Origin: Bacteroidetes bacterium MED-G20
Lineage (GTDB): Bacteria; Bacteroidota; Bacteroidia; Flavobacteriales_D; Parvicellaceae
Length of the DNA: 64,000 bases
Direction of reading: 5' to 3'
NCBI GenBank assembly: GCA_905182745.1
Contig: CAJJCR010000006.1
Coordinates: 23,399-87,398 of the forward strand
Below the pieces are notes generated by a model that was not told the DNA's origin, did no database searches, and saw only the letters and a list, made by a program, of their open reading frames with translations. Made by a program: the position numbers and the translations under genes. Positions 19,440 to 29,675 of the stretch are shown piece after piece (the stretch's first letter is position 1; each line of letters starts with the position of its first letter).

Positions 19440-19454
19440 AACCTTTTTAAGGTT
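19440..19454 (-). terminator. Possible terminator after pth
   Basis: Perfect 6-bp stem AACCTT/AAGGTT with a 3-nt loop overlapping the pth stop codon. On the minus strand it is followed by a T-rich but interrupted tract. The stem is weak, so confidence is low. Confidence 0.35.
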
Positions 19455-20016
19455 ACTTATTGTTAAAAGCGTTCATTGTGTTTTCAACACCAGCAAAACA
19501 AAAGCTTAAGACCATTTGATTAATTATTTTCATTTTTTGATGGAGAACTAAAGCTTCTTCTTCCGTCCATTCTCCCAATACATAATCAATTTGTTTGCCT
19601 TTTGGAAAGTTGTTTCCAACCCCTATTCTAAGTCTTGGATATTGATTAGAAGAAAGTGTTTGCTGAATATCCTTTAATCCATTATGTCCACCGTCAGAGC
19701 CATTTTTTTTCATTCTAAGATTTCCAACATCGAGATTTAAATCATCGGTAACAACCAAAAGATTTTGGACATCTATTTTTAGTTTAGTTAACCAATATCT
19801 AACTGCCGATCCCGAGAGATTCATGAATGTATTGGGCTTTAATAAGAAAATATTCTTTCCCTTGTATTTAAAAGAAGATATCTCCCCATATTTTTCTTCA
19901 ATAAAAAAGGCACTAGATTGTTCTGCAACAAAATCTAATGCCTTAAAACCTATATTATGTCTTGTGCTTTCGTATTTAGCACCAATATTCCCTAGCCCAA
20001 CAATCAAAAACTTCAT
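19453..20016 (-). CDS. pth: Peptidyl-tRNA hydrolase
   Basis: Releases tRNA from prematurely dropped peptidyl-tRNA. Its 187 residues carry the standard motifs: GLGNIGAKYESTRHNIGF with the catalytic His near residue 20, FMNLSGSAV near 64, DDLNLDVGNLRMKKNGSDGGHNG near 91-113 with the catalytic Asp and the GGHNGL loop, and RLRIGVG near 134. It is the third gene of prs-rplY-pth, a common order in Bacteroidota. Confidence 0.94.
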   Translation of the reverse strand: MKFLIVGLGNIGAKYESTRHNIGFKALDFVAEQSSAFFIEEKYGEISSFKYKGKNIFLLKPNTFMNLSGSAVRYWLTKLKIDVQNLLVVTDDLNLDVGNLRMKKNGSDGGHNGLKDIQQTLSSNQYPRLRIGVGNNFPKGKQIDYVLGEWTEEEALVLHQKMKIINQMVLSFCFAGVENTMNAFNNK

Positions 20017-20031
20017 GATGGGTTAGTCAAT

Positions 20032-20688
20032 TTAAGCATCTTTTTTTGGTTCCTCAGATGGTTTATCTTCTTTGCTAACTCCATCTGACCCTTCGGTTCC
20101 TTCAGTAGTTTCTTCTTCATCTTCGTCCTCAGCTTCTAGAACAACTGCTCTTGCCATTTGGACTCCGACTACCACAGCATTTTCCGGATCAAAGAAGTTA
20201 AGGCCTGGGATATTTAAATCTAGTACTCTAATCTTGTCTCCAATTTTTAGTGGTGTAATATCAATTTTCACAGCATCTGGCATGTCTTTTAAAAGTCCCG
20301 TAACTTTTAATTTTCTAAAATTCTGGGATAAATTCCCACCATTTCTAACTCCTTTTGAAAAGCCTTCTAACCTAACAGGAAGATTTAACTTAAATGCTTT
20401 GTTATCGCTTATTTCTAAAAAATCTAAATGTAAGATTCTATCCGTCACAGGATGAGTCTGAGCCTCTTGCAAAATTACTTTTGATTTCTTACCATCAATT
20501 TCTAATTCTATAAGATAAACATTTGGAGTAAAGACAAGCTTTTTCGCTTCGTTTTCTAAAACTGAGAAATGAATTTGTTTCTCTCCTCCATATACTACTG
20601 CTGGTACACTGCCATCTTTTCTAAGGATGTTAGCACCTTTTTTTCCTACGTTCTCTCTTGAAGAACCGCTCAATGATACTGTTTTCAT
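20032..20688 (-). CDS. rplY: 50S ribosomal protein L25 (long, CTC-type)
   Basis: Binds 5S rRNA. The 218 residues include the N-terminal L25 fold (VSLSGSSRENVGKKGAN, VPAVVYGGEKQIHF, HPVTDRILHLDFLEI), the C-terminal beta domain of the long CTC form (FSKGVRNGGNL, KIGDKIRVLDLNIPG) and an acidic low-complexity tail (EAEDEDEEETTEG). It lies between prs and pth with short gaps, consistent with a translation-linked operon. Confidence 0.94.
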   Translation of the reverse strand: MKTVSLSGSSRENVGKKGANILRKDGSVPAVVYGGEKQIHFSVLENEAKKLVFTPNVYLIELEIDGKKSKVILQEAQTHPVTDRILHLDFLEISDNKAFKLNLPVRLEGFSKGVRNGGNLSQNFRKLKVTGLLKDMPDAVKIDITPLKIGDKIRVLDLNIPGLNFFDPENAVVVGVQMARAVVLEAEDEDEEETTEGTEGSDGVSKEDKPSEEPKKDA

Positions 20689-20708
20689 ATTTGTTATTTA
20701 TTTATTTA

Positions 20709-21647
20709 TTAATTGCCAAACAAAAAATGTTTGCTAATAGATTTAAAACTAATGTGCTGCTTCATTATTTCAGAAAAAAGATCTGCTACAGAAAGCACTT
20801 TTATTTTTGAATTTTCTTTTTTAAGTTCAATAGTATTGGTGACAATTAGTTCTTTAAGAATACTATCTTCAATTCTTTGGTGTGCTGGTCCTGAAAGTAT
20901 GGCATGAGTACAACAAGCCGATACAGATTTAGCACCATAATCCATGAAAAGTTGAGCTGACTTTGTAAGAGTACCTGCTGTGTCTATCATGTCATCAATT
21001 ATAACAACATCTTTTCCTTTAACATCTCCAATTATTGTCATATCAGAAATTTCATTTGCTTTTTTTCTTTGCTTGTAACAAAGTGCTAAATCAACGTTTA
21101 GAAACTTTGCATAAGCATTTGCCCTTTTAGAACCACCAGCATCAGGTGCTGCAATTATGAGATTATCTAAGTCTTTAGATTTTAGATAAGGAGCAAATAA
21201 TGTAGAGGCAAATAAATGGTCCACTGGAACTTCAAAAAACCCTTGAATTTGATCTGCATGTAAGTCCATAGTCATCACTCTATTTACACCTGCTGTTACT
21301 AACATGTTAGCTACTAATTTGGCTCCGATAGCAACTCTAGGTTGGTCTTTTCGATCTTGTCTCGCCCATCCAAAATAAGGCAAAACAGCTACAATTTTAT
21401 GGGCTGAAGCTCTTTTAGCTGCATCAATCATAAGCAACATTTCCATCAAATTTTCTTGAGGAGGGGTAGTGCTCTGGATGATAAAAACATCACAACCACG
21501 TACAGTTTCTTTAATAGAAACACCAAATTCACCATCACTAAACTTTTGAAGTTCAACTTCACCTAACTCTTGACCATAGCTTTTAGCTATTTGTTTTGCT
21601 AAGGGCTCAGATGCAGAACATGCTAATATTTTTACTTTATGTGACAT
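20709..21647 (-). CDS. prs: Ribose-phosphate pyrophosphokinase
   Basis: Makes PRPP from ribose 5-phosphate and ATP. The 312-residue sequence shows the flexible loop region YFGWARQDRKDQPR near 95-108, the MDLHADQIQGFF metal/ATP segment near 128-140, and the PRPP-binding loop VVIIDDMIDTAGTL near 214-228. All are intact. It is the first gene of prs-rplY-pth. A consensus -7 box lies just upstream. Confidence 0.95.
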   Translation of the reverse strand: MSHKVKILACSASEPLAKQIAKSYGQELGEVELQKFSDGEFGVSIKETVRGCDVFIIQSTTPPQENLMEMLLMIDAAKRASAHKIVAVLPYFGWARQDRKDQPRVAIGAKLVANMLVTAGVNRVMTMDLHADQIQGFFEVPVDHLFASTLFAPYLKSKDLDNLIIAAPDAGGSKRANAYAKFLNVDLALCYKQRKKANEISDMTIIGDVKGKDVVIIDDMIDTAGTLTKSAQLFMDYGAKSVSACCTHAILSGPAHQRIEDSILKELIVTNTIELKKENSKIKVLSVADLFSEIMKQHISFKSISKHFLFGN

Positions 21648-21655
21648 TGGGGTTG

Positions 21656-21663
21656 CAAATGTA
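21656..21663 (-). promoter_or_regulatory. Probable -7 box of prs
   Basis: Minus-strand TACATTTG (TAnnTTTG consensus) about 9 nt before the prs ATG. If used, the leader is only a few nucleotides. No clear -33 box is visible. Confidence 0.3.
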
Positions 21664-21766
21664 ATTGAATTTACATAAATATTAAATAATTAGTACACCA
21701 TTTATAGATTGATGTATGAATTTATTTTGCTAGAATAAAAACATAAACTAAATTCGCCAATCACTT

Positions 21767-21848
21767 GCCGAAGTGGCGGAACTGGTAGACGCGCACGACT
21801 CAAACTCGTGTGCCTTAGGGCGTGTGGGTTCGATTCCCACCTTCGGTA
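21767..21848 (+). tRNA. tRNA-Leu (anticodon CAA)
   Basis: Acceptor stem GCCGAAG pairs with CTTCGGT (one G-U pair), with discriminator A. The D arm contains GGTAGAC. The anticodon stem CACGA/TCGTG encloses a CTCAAAC loop, so the anticodon is CAA, reading UUG. A long variable arm (class II, as for Leu) precedes the T arm with GGTTCGATTCC. The 3' CCA is not encoded. Confidence 0.95.
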
Positions 21849-21867
21849 CTATTAAAACCAAGATACC

Positions 21868-22302
21868 ATAGAAAAGCAACTAAAATATGATTTAGCCTAT
21901 TTAAAAATGGCACTTGAGTGGGGTAATTTATCCCATTGTGAAAGAAAAAAAGTAGGCGCCATTATTGTTAAAAACAAAATGATTATATCAGATGGATTTA
22001 ACGGTACTCCATCTGGTTTTGACAACAACTGTGAAGATGAAAATGGAGATACAAATTGGTATGTGCTTCATGCAGAAGCCAATGCTATTTTGAAAGTTGC
22101 TAAAAGTACTAACAGTTGCATCGGTGCTACACTATATCTTACACTATCTCCGTGTAAAGAATGTGCAAAATTAATTCATCAATCGGGTATTAAAAGACTA
22201 GTTTATTCCAAAGAGTATAAAGATCTCTCAGGATTAAAATTTCTTGAAAAAGCCCAAATAGAAATTCAACATATCAAACTACAAGATCTTGAAAAAAAAT
22301 AA
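21868..22302 (+). CDS. dCMP deaminase / ComE-type cytidine deaminase family protein
   Basis: Zinc-dependent deaminase of the dCMP deaminase family, supplying dUMP for thymidylate synthesis. Zn ligands are visible in HAEANAI (His, catalytic Glu) and SPCKECAKL (two Cys); SDGFNGTPSGF is typical of the family. The first ATG (21907) starts inside the conserved N-terminus. The frame is open upstream with EKQLKYDLAYLK, which family members have. The only plausible start there is a non-standard ATA at 21868, so the start is uncertain: either a rare initiation codon or a base error. The gene follows tRNA-Leu and overlaps the S41 protease gene. Confidence 0.85.
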   Translation: MEKQLKYDLAYLKMALEWGNLSHCERKKVGAIIVKNKMIISDGFNGTPSGFDNNCEDENGDTNWYVLHAEANAILKVAKSTNSCIGATLYLTLSPCKECAKLIHQSGIKRLVYSKEYKDLSGLKFLEKAQIEIQHIKLQDLEKK

Positions 22303-23827
22303 TCAGATACCATTATTTGTTTTGGTTCTATTTATAGGTTTTTTCTCTAGTTTAACCTACTGGATAGGAATAAATCAGGGGAAAATATTGTCTCCAGAAA
22401 GGGCCCAAAACAAATGGACAAGTATTAATGTTGTTTTAGACAATCTACTGAACAACTATGTAGACTCCTTAGATTCTTATGAGCTTTCCGAAAATTCTAT
22501 TAATAATATTTTAAAAGATTTAGATCCTCATTCTTCTTTTATTCCTGCTAAAAAAAGACAAAGTGTAAATGAATCTCTAGTTGGTCACTTTGGAGGAATA
22601 GGTATTAGGTTCATGATTTACAACGATACACTTACAATTGTAGATGTAATTGAAGGTGGACCATCTATGTTAGCTGGACTTAAAAAGAGAGATAGAATAA
22701 TTAAAATTGAAGGTGAAAATTTTGCTGGTATAGGGATAAAAAATGAAGATGTACTAAAAAAACTAAAAGGGAAAGTAGGTAGTGAAGTAACTATTGTTGT
22801 TTTAAATCCAAATAATGAAATTGTAAAACATAGGTTAATAAGAGGCTCTATTCCCCTTAAATCCATATCGGCTAGTACCATAATTAAAGACAATATAGGA
22901 TACATTAAACTAAGTTCGTTTTCTAATTCCTCCGACTTAGAATTTAAAAATGCAATTATTGAACTAAAAAATCAAGGAATGGAAGAACTCATTTTTGATT
23001 TAAGGTTTAACGGAGGTGGATACCTTCACCAGGCTATAAACATCTCCGATGAATTTTTAAAAAAAGATCAACTAATTGTTTATACCCAAGGCGCTCATTC
23101 AAAAAAAAGATCCTTTTATTCAAGATCTAAGGGTTTATTTGAAGATGGAGAATTAATAATTTTAGTCAATAGTTCTACTGCCTCTGCAAGTGAAATTGTT
23201 AGTGGAGCAATACAAGACAACAACAGAGGTAAAATTCTTGGTAGAAGAACTTTTGGTAAAGGGTTAGTACAACAGCCTTTAATGCTACCTGACTCTTCTG
23301 AACTAAGAATAACCACCTCAAGATATTATACCCCGTCTGGAAAATGTATACAAAAGCCTTATGGAGATAATATTGACTACGACAATGATATTTTAGAAAG
23401 AATAGAAAGTGGTGAGCTCACACAAAATGACTCTATTTTTGACAAAGGCATTTTCAAAGGGGGGATATTGCCAAACGTTTATTCGCCAATTGATACCCTG
23501 GGATATAGCGAGGCCATTAACAATATTATTTATACTAGAAAATGGAGAGATTTCTGTTTTAGTTACTTCGAAAAATTTCCAAATCCAAAAACATCAGATA
23601 CCAAAGATTATTACAATAATTTTAAAGTAGAAATTAAAGAGCTAGAAAAATATTTAGCGAAAAATGGTGAAAAAATTAGCAGTTATAGCCCCAAAGAAAT
23701 TTCAGATTTAAAATGGAGCTTAATGGTAGAATTAAGTAGTTATTACTTTTCAGACCAGTCCAGATACATATTAAATACTTTTAGAGATAGTGATGTAAAA
23801 AAAGCTATTGAGGAAATATCAAATTAG
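22289..23827 (+). CDS. S41 family C-terminal processing peptidase
   Basis: Periplasmic, membrane-anchored protease of the CtpA/S41 family, 512 residues from a TTG start. An N-terminal hydrophobic anchor (residues 8-25) is followed by a PDZ domain near 90-175 (HFGGIGIRFMIYND, GPSMLAGLKKRD). The catalytic core holds the nucleophile Ser in NSSTASASEIVSGA near 300 and the Lys in RTFGKGLVQQP near 325. The start overlaps the deaminase gene by 14 nt, so the two form an operon. Confidence 0.9.
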   Translation: MKKNNQIPLFVLVLFIGFFSSLTYWIGINQGKILSPERAQNKWTSINVVLDNLLNNYVDSLDSYELSENSINNILKDLDPHSSFIPAKKRQSVNESLVGHFGGIGIRFMIYNDTLTIVDVIEGGPSMLAGLKKRDRIIKIEGENFAGIGIKNEDVLKKLKGKVGSEVTIVVLNPNNEIVKHRLIRGSIPLKSISASTIIKDNIGYIKLSSFSNSSDLEFKNAIIELKNQGMEELIFDLRFNGGGYLHQAINISDEFLKKDQLIVYTQGAHSKKRSFYSRSKGLFEDGELIILVNSSTASASEIVSGAIQDNNRGKILGRRTFGKGLVQQPLMLPDSSELRITTSRYYTPSGKCIQKPYGDNIDYDNDILERIESGELTQNDSIFDKGIFKGGILPNVYSPIDTLGYSEAINNIIYTRKWRDFCFSYFEKFPNPKTSDTKDYYNNFKVEIKELEKYLAKNGEKISSYSPKEISDLKWSLMVELSSYYFSDQSRYILNTFRDSDVKKAIEEISN

Positions 23828-23853
23828 TATATTAAGTTATATTTTTAATCAAA

Positions 23854-25612
23854 ATGTATAGAACACACAACAACGGACAATTAAGAATTGAGGACATCAA
23901 TCAAAAGGTCAAATTATGCGGATGGGTCCAAAAATCAAGAGATTTAGGGGGGATGACATTTATTGACCTTAGAGACCGCTATGGAATTACCCAATTGGCA
24001 TTTAACGAAATATTAGACAAAAACCTCTCTGTAAAAGCAAGGAAATTAAATCGAGAATGGGTTATTGAAGTTGAAGGAATTGTAAAAGAAAGAAGCAGTA
24101 AGAATTTAAATATTGATACTGGAGAAATTGAGATAGAGGTGGAGAAATTCACTGTTTTAAACGAGTCCAAAACACCTCCATTTACAATTGAAGACGAAAC
24201 GGATGGTGGAGAAGAGTTAAGAATGAAATATAGATTTCTTGATTTGAGAAGAAAGCCTTTGCAAGAAAATTTAGCGCTAAGAAGTGAAATGAGTATTGAA
24301 ATTCGAAATTTCTTTCACCAAAATAATTTTTTAGAAATTGAAACTCCTTATTTAATAAAGTCTACTCCAGAAGGAGCTCGTGATTTTGTGGTCCCTAGCA
24401 GAATGAACAAGCAACAGTTTTACGCACTTCCTCAATCTCCACAAACATTTAAGCAGCTTCTTATGGTAGGTGGCTACGATCGTTATTTTCAAATTGTAAA
24501 ATGTTTTAGAGATGAGGACTTAAGATCAGACAGACAGCCAGAATTTACTCAAATTGATTGTGAGATGGCTTTTGTCAATCAACAAGAAGTATTAGATACT
24601 TTTGAAGGATTAATTAAATATCTTTTCAAAAAAATTCTAAAAACAGACTTCCCTAAACCATTTCCAGTTATTTCTTACATGATGCTATTGAAAAATATGG
24701 TTCTGACAAACCTGACATAAGATTTGAAATGGAATTGTCTTACCTAGAGGATCTTGCAAAAGGAAAAGGCTTTAAAGTATTTGATGAAGCTGAATCTATC
24801 GTTGCAATAAGTGTTCCAGGTGGTGCAGAATATTCAAGAAAAAAATTAGACGAATTAACCGATTGGGTTAAAAGACCACAAATTGGAGCTAGAGGCCTTG
24901 TTTATGTAAAATATAACGAAGATCAAACTTTCAAATCATCGGTAGATAAATTTTACGATGTATCTAATTTAAAACAGTGGGTAGAAAAATGTGGTGCAAG
25001 TCCTGGTGATTTACTTTTAATCTTAAGTGGTGAAAAATCTGATGTTCAAAGTCAAATGAATGAATTAAGACTATTAATGGGAAGTCGTCTCGGATTGAGA
25101 GATCCAAAAGTTTTCAAACCTGTTTGGGTAGTTGATTTTCCACTTTTAGAAAAAGATGAAACAAGCAATAGTTTTCATGCAATGCATCATCCATTTACTT
25201 CTCCAAAAACCAGTGATTTAGCTATGTTAGAGACCAATCCTGAAAATGTTAGAGCCAATGCCTATGACTTGGCTATTAACGGAGTTGAAGTTGGGGGAGG
25301 ATCTATAAGAATTCACGATAGAAAAATTCAGGAAAAAATGTTTGAGATTCTTGGGTTTAGCAAAGAAGAAGCCGAAGCCCAATTTGGATTTTTAATGAGT
25401 GCTTTTGAATATGGAGCTCCTCCACATGGTGGAATTGCCTTTGGTTTTGATCAGACTTTGTGCCCTATTTGGGTGGTAAAGACAACATTAGAGAGTTTAT
25501 TGCTTTTCCAAAAAATAATCAAGGCAGAGATGTTATGATTGAAGCGCCATCTAAGATTGACCAAACCCAACTTGACGAATTGGAGATAAGCCTTCCAAAA
25601 TTAAAAGACTAA
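23854..25612 (+). CDS. aspS: Aspartyl-tRNA synthetase (frameshifted by 3 indels)
   Basis: Class II synthetase charging tRNA-Asp. The first 288 residues hold the OB-fold anticodon domain ([20 protein letters not shown]) and motif 2 ([18 protein letters not shown]). The frame then breaks near 24678, where one C appears missing ([10 protein letters not shown] expected). It breaks again near 25450-25480 (extra C in GAT-AGA-CTT, extra G in TTTGGTGGT). Repaired, motif 3 reads GIAFGFDRL and the protein ends ISLPKLKD, about 585 residues, the normal length. An essential gene with three single-base indels points to sequence error. The stop overlaps the convergent gene by 4 nt. Confidence 0.9.
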
Positions 25613-26565
25613 TTTTCTTTTTTAATAGCAATTAGAGAAATTATCCCTAACAAGATCATAAATATTGTTTGGGAGGACCACATTAGCATTCCAAAGGACT
25701 TAGCAACTTGACCGTCGTATCCATAAAGCTCAATTAAAGCAGATGCAACCATTATTGGATAAAGTCCAATTCCACCAGGTGTTGCGCCGATTGCTATTGT
25801 ACCTGCAACAAAACAAGCAAATACTGCATTAATAGTAATATTTTCTATATCTGGCAGTGCCAAAGCCGTTATCCATAACATAGAAATATAGCAAGACCAA
25901 ATAAAAAAAGTATGAATTATAAAACCAATTTTATTCTTTAACCTTAATATGGCTGCAGCCCCTTGGATTATTCCTTTTAAAAAATTTAAAACTTTAACTC
26001 TTACTTTCTTTAGACCTATTAAAATTCCTAAGAAAATAATTCCAAAAATTAGTAAAGAAGGAACTAAATATGGATTAGAAGAGCTATTAGATATTTGTCT
26101 AAGCTCATTGAATTTTTCTTGATCTGCTTGAAATAAGAACGCAATAAAAAATACCAAAGCAAACATTATTAGGTCTATAATTCTTTCAATGACAATGGTT
26201 CCAAAAATTTGATCTGATTTGGTTTTTTGATATCTACTAAAATAGGCAGCTCTAGCCAACTCTCCCGATCTTGGAATGGTTAAATTAATAATGTAGCCAA
26301 TCATAACACTGTGATACATGAGACTTAATTTTGGTTTTAAGTCTAATGTTTCTAGCAAGTATTTCCATCTATATGCCCTACTTAGATGTGCAAAAAAAGC
26401 TATTATTAAAGCAACTAAAACCCATCCATAATTAGCTTCAGATAAGGATTTTAAAAAATATTCTTTTTCTGTTTCTGTAGAATTTGAAACAAAATACCAT
26501 GTTAGATATACTCCAATAGCAATTGGCAAAGAAATCTTTAAGATTTTTATTAGTTTATTTTTCAT
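25609..26565 (-). CDS. Flippase-like membrane protein (UPF0104 / LPG synthase TM family)
   Basis: Integral-membrane protein of 318 residues with about eight TM helices, matching the lysylphosphatidylglycerol-synthase transmembrane-like family. Family-typical segments are [29 protein letters not shown] near 95-112 and [13 protein letters not shown] near 256. No soluble aminoacyl-transfer domain is attached, so it is not an MprF. A lipid or glycolipid translocation role is inferred. The start overlaps the end of panC by 4 nt, so they are one operon. Confidence 0.8.
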   Translation of the reverse strand: MKNKLIKILKISLPIAIGVYLTWYFVSNSTETEKEYFLKSLSEANYGWVLVALIIAFFAHLSRAYRWKYLLETLDLKPKLSLMYHSVMIGYIINLTIPRSGELARAAYFSRYQKTKSDQIFGTIVIERIIDLIMFALVFFIAFLFQADQEKFNELRQISNSSSNPYLVPSLLIFGIIFLGILIGLKKVRVKVLNFLKGIIQGAAAILRLKNKIGFIIHTFFIWSCYISMLWITALALPDIENITINAVFACFVAGTIAIGATPGGIGLYPIMVASALIELYGYDGQVAKSFGMLMWSSQTIFMILLGIISLIAIKKEN

Positions 26566-27396
26566 TGATTGATTGCAATATTATCAATTAACCTAATACC
26601 GCCCAAGTTTGTTGCAGTAAATGCTCTCCAACTTTTTAACTTATCACCATTGTTTAATAAATCATCGGAATGTCTAATTTCAAAATATTCTGGTTCTGAG
26701 AATTCTGCTAATTTTTTTAGGCATTTTTTTTCTAATTCTTCTCTATTGGAAAAATCAAAATTAGCCTTGCAGTATTTAAGAATTCTATATATCTTCTTTT
26801 GCTTTTTCAAAATCTTTAGAAGAAAGTCTGCTGTTTCTAGAGCTCATTGCTAAGCCACTTTGTTCTCTTTGAGTTGCGACACATAATTATTTCAATTTGC
26901 GGGAAAACAAACCCTAGCTAATTCGGCAATAATTAAATACTGTTGGTAATCCTTTTCTCCAAAGAATGCATAATTGGGATTTATCAGTTTGAAAAAATAT
27001 ATTCACAACTCTAATCACCCCCTGAAAATGACCCTTTCTTTTTGTTGCTTCCAAGACACTATCTATGCTTTCCCAGCGGATATCTCAAGAGGTTTCTCAT
27101 TAGCGTACAAAGTGTCATAGTCTGGGCAAAAGACAACGATCGACCTCCTCTTGCTCTAGAACCAATAAGTCTTCTTTAAGACTAACTGGATAGTTTTCAA
27201 GATCGGATTGATTGTTAAATTGCGTAGGATTTATAAATATAGATACAATAGTGAAATCAGACCTTTTTTTAGACTCATGAATTAATGAGCGATGTCCGTG
27301 GTGAAGAAAACCCATAGTTGGAACAAATCCTATTGACTTGTTGGATTCTATATCCAAAGCTTCATTTAATTCTTGGAGTTGGTTTACTACTTGCAT
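26562..27396 (-). CDS. panC: Pantothenate synthetase (6 indels in a 300-bp block)
   Basis: Joins pantoate and beta-alanine in coenzyme A synthesis. The N-terminus is intact (GFVPTMGFLHHGH with the HxGH-type site; INPTQF), as is the C-terminus (PEYFEIRHSDDL, NLGGIRLIDNI). Between about 26800 and 27140 the family text continues across all three frames (YDTLYANEKPLEISAGK, GHFQGVIRVVNIFF, FFGEKDYQQY, GLAMSSRN). Five single-base insertions and one deletion must be undone to give about 276 residues, a normal length. A recent pseudogene is possible, but a local low-quality patch is more likely. Confidence 0.85.
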
Positions 27397-27431
27397 TACT
27401 TATAATAACTGAATTAAAGCTACTATAAATG

Positions 27432-27463
27432 TTGGTTTTATGTGTTTTTTTTTTATATTTTTG
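27432..27463 (+). promoter_or_regulatory. Promoter of the glycogen-synthase-like gene
   Basis: TTG at 27432-27434, a 21-nt spacer and TATTTTTG at 27456-27463 match the Bacteroidota TTG-N17-23-TAnnTTTG pattern. Because it covers the upstream GTG candidate at 27442, it decides the start in favour of the ATG at 27499. Confidence 0.6.
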
Positions 27464-27498
27464 TAGCTCATTATTTTTTAAGCTGGAGATTAGTAGTT

Positions 27499-28324
27499 AT
27501 GGAAAAAAGTAAAATTCTTTATGTTACCCAAGAAATTGATCCGTTTTTAATAGAATCTGAAATTTCAAGTCTTGTAAGAAAAGTTGCTCAAGGAGTTCAT
27601 GAGGCGGACAAAGAAATCAGAATATTCATGCCAAGGTTTGGAGTTATCAATGAAAGAAGACACCAGCTTCACGAAGTAATTAGACTATCGGGAATGAATT
27701 TAATCGTTAATGACTACGATCACCCATTGATCATTAAAGTTGCGTCTATTCCGCAAATTAGAATTCAAGTATATTTTATTGATAATGAAGAATATTTCAA
27801 GAAGAAGTTCTTATTTAAAGATGCTAAAGGAAAATACTTTAAAGACAATGACGAAAGGTCTATGTTCTTCTGCCGAGGGGTTTTAGAAACAGTTAAGAAA
27901 CTTGGATGGATGCCTGACATCGTTCATTGTCATGGATGGATGACAGCATTAATGCCGGTCTACTTAAAATCAGTCTATGCTAATGATCCTCATTTTTCAG
28001 GAGCAAAAGTAATTTACAGTATTTACAATAGGGACGAGAAACTTAAATTTTCTAAGAACTTAGATGCCAAACTTGAATTTGACGAAATTCCAATCTCAAA
28101 AATTGATATTGATGGGTCTATAGGAGTGAATAAACTTCATGAAATTGGCAGTTCAATGGAGCGATGCTATTGGAATTTGCAGTCCAGAAATTGACAACTC
28201 ACTGATGGAGATTATCAAAGCCTCTAAGAAACCACTACTTGAACACCATGAAGAAGAGCAAACAATCGATGCACATCAAGATTTTTATGATACAGTTCTT
28301 AGTGAAAATGGAGTTCTTGCTTAG
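27499..28324 (+). CDS. Short glycogen/starch synthase-like protein (frameshifted)
   Basis: GT5-type glycogen synthase N-terminal domain. It starts MEKSKILYVTQEIDPF and includes PDIVHCHGWMTAL, the segment around the glucan/ADP-glucose site of GlgA. Near 28142 an extra C (CTTCATG for CTTATG) shifts the frame. The continuation KLAVQWSDAIGICSPEID completes a 274-residue protein ending NGVLA. This is only about half the length of GlgA: the C-terminal Rossmann domain is absent, as in a known Bacteroidota short form, so full synthase activity is doubtful. It is divergent from panC and precedes DUF4270-glmS. Confidence 0.75.
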
Positions 28325-28334
28325 TCAAAGAGTA

Positions 28335-29670
28335 TTGATCAAATCACGTAATTTTTTATTTTTAGTAGTTGGCTTATTAACAACAGCATTCTTATTTAGC
28401 TCTTGTGAAAAAGACAACGAATTTGGAATTGAAATTAATCCGGACTTTGATACTCTAGGGGCAATTTATTCTGACACATTTTCTATACATACTTTTTCAG
28501 TTATTTCAGATAGCATCAGAACTGACGAATTAAATGGTCCTAGTCCACTAGGAAACTATATAGACCCTGTTTTTGGAGAAGTAAATGCTTCAATTATTAC
28601 GCAAATAAGGCTAGAACAATCTTATAATTTTATTCCAGATAATGGAGACATCAACGATATTGTTGTGGATTCTGTAGTGCTATACTTAGCAATAGATGGA
28701 TATTATGGAGATATTCAAGAGCAAGAATTTAAAGTTGAAATACTAGACGAGGATATTTTCAAAGATTCTATTTACCATAACACAACCAATATAATTACCA
28801 AAGTAGAGGATATTTCCAATGGATTAAGTATTGAATCTAATCCACTATTTCCTGGTTACTTTTCTGGTGGGTTAGTAGATAAAGCAATTTTAGGGATTCC
28901 TTTAAATATTGAAAAATTTGCTACGCCAATTGTTAACGAATCTGGAAATACTACTTTAGAGGGAAACGATGGAGATAACGAATTCTTGACATTTTTTAAG
29001 GGTATTAAAATTTCAAGTTCAAATGGAACGAATGGGGGCCTTTATTATATAAATTTACTTAATTCTTTTTCTAGAATAAGGTTGTTTTACAGAGATACTA
29101 GCGGAGTTACTTCTGAACATGACACTTTAGATTTTGATTTCAATATTAATAGTAATTGTGCATACTTTCACAAAGTTGCACACGAATTATACCGGAACAG
29201 AAATAGAAAATATTGTTAACCAACCGGCTTTGGGTCAAAATCAGTTTTTCATTCAGACATTAGGTGGTATCAACGGAAGAATGACCATTCCCAGCTTTGA
29301 TTCTCTAATAGCAAAACCAGTGATAATCAATAAAGCTGAGATTATTTTGCCATTTGAGGATTACCTTTACGACGACTATCCTTCCCCCTCTAGTTTATTT
29401 ATTTCAAGAAAAAATGTAGAAGGAGAGTATGAGTTTTTACCAGACTTGTTTGAAGGTAGTTTAGGAGGGAATTTTAATGTAGTTAATAAAAATTACACAT
29501 TCAATATTACTAGACATCTTAATGAAATTGTGGCTGAAAAAGCAATTAACGATACTATAAAAATATTTCCAAATGGAAATGGAATAACCGCCAATAGAGT
29601 AGTTTTAAATGGAATGAATTCTACCAAAAAAGACAAGGCAAAAGTAGTAATTTCATATACAAAATATTAA
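28335..29670 (+). CDS. DUF4270 family lipoprotein (frameshifted)
   Basis: DUF4270 surface or periplasmic lipoprotein of Bacteroidota. The likely start is TTG at 28335, giving a compact SPII signal that ends FSSCEKD. Beta-rich text follows (GNYIDPVFGEVNASIITQIRL). Near 29180 one extra base shifts the frame. The continuation (YTGTEIENIVNQPALGQNQF, ITRHLNEIVAEK, NRVVLNG) is typical of the DUF4270 C-terminus, and the repaired protein is 444 residues. It lies between the glycogen-synthase-like gene and glmS, a conserved order in flavobacteria. Function is not established. Confidence 0.8.
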
Positions 29671-29675
29671 TATTT

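Noticed and set aside
27442..27498. Upstream GTG start for the glycogen-synthase-like gene
   Set aside because: The promoter -7 box lies inside it, and the family N-terminus begins at the ATG 27499.
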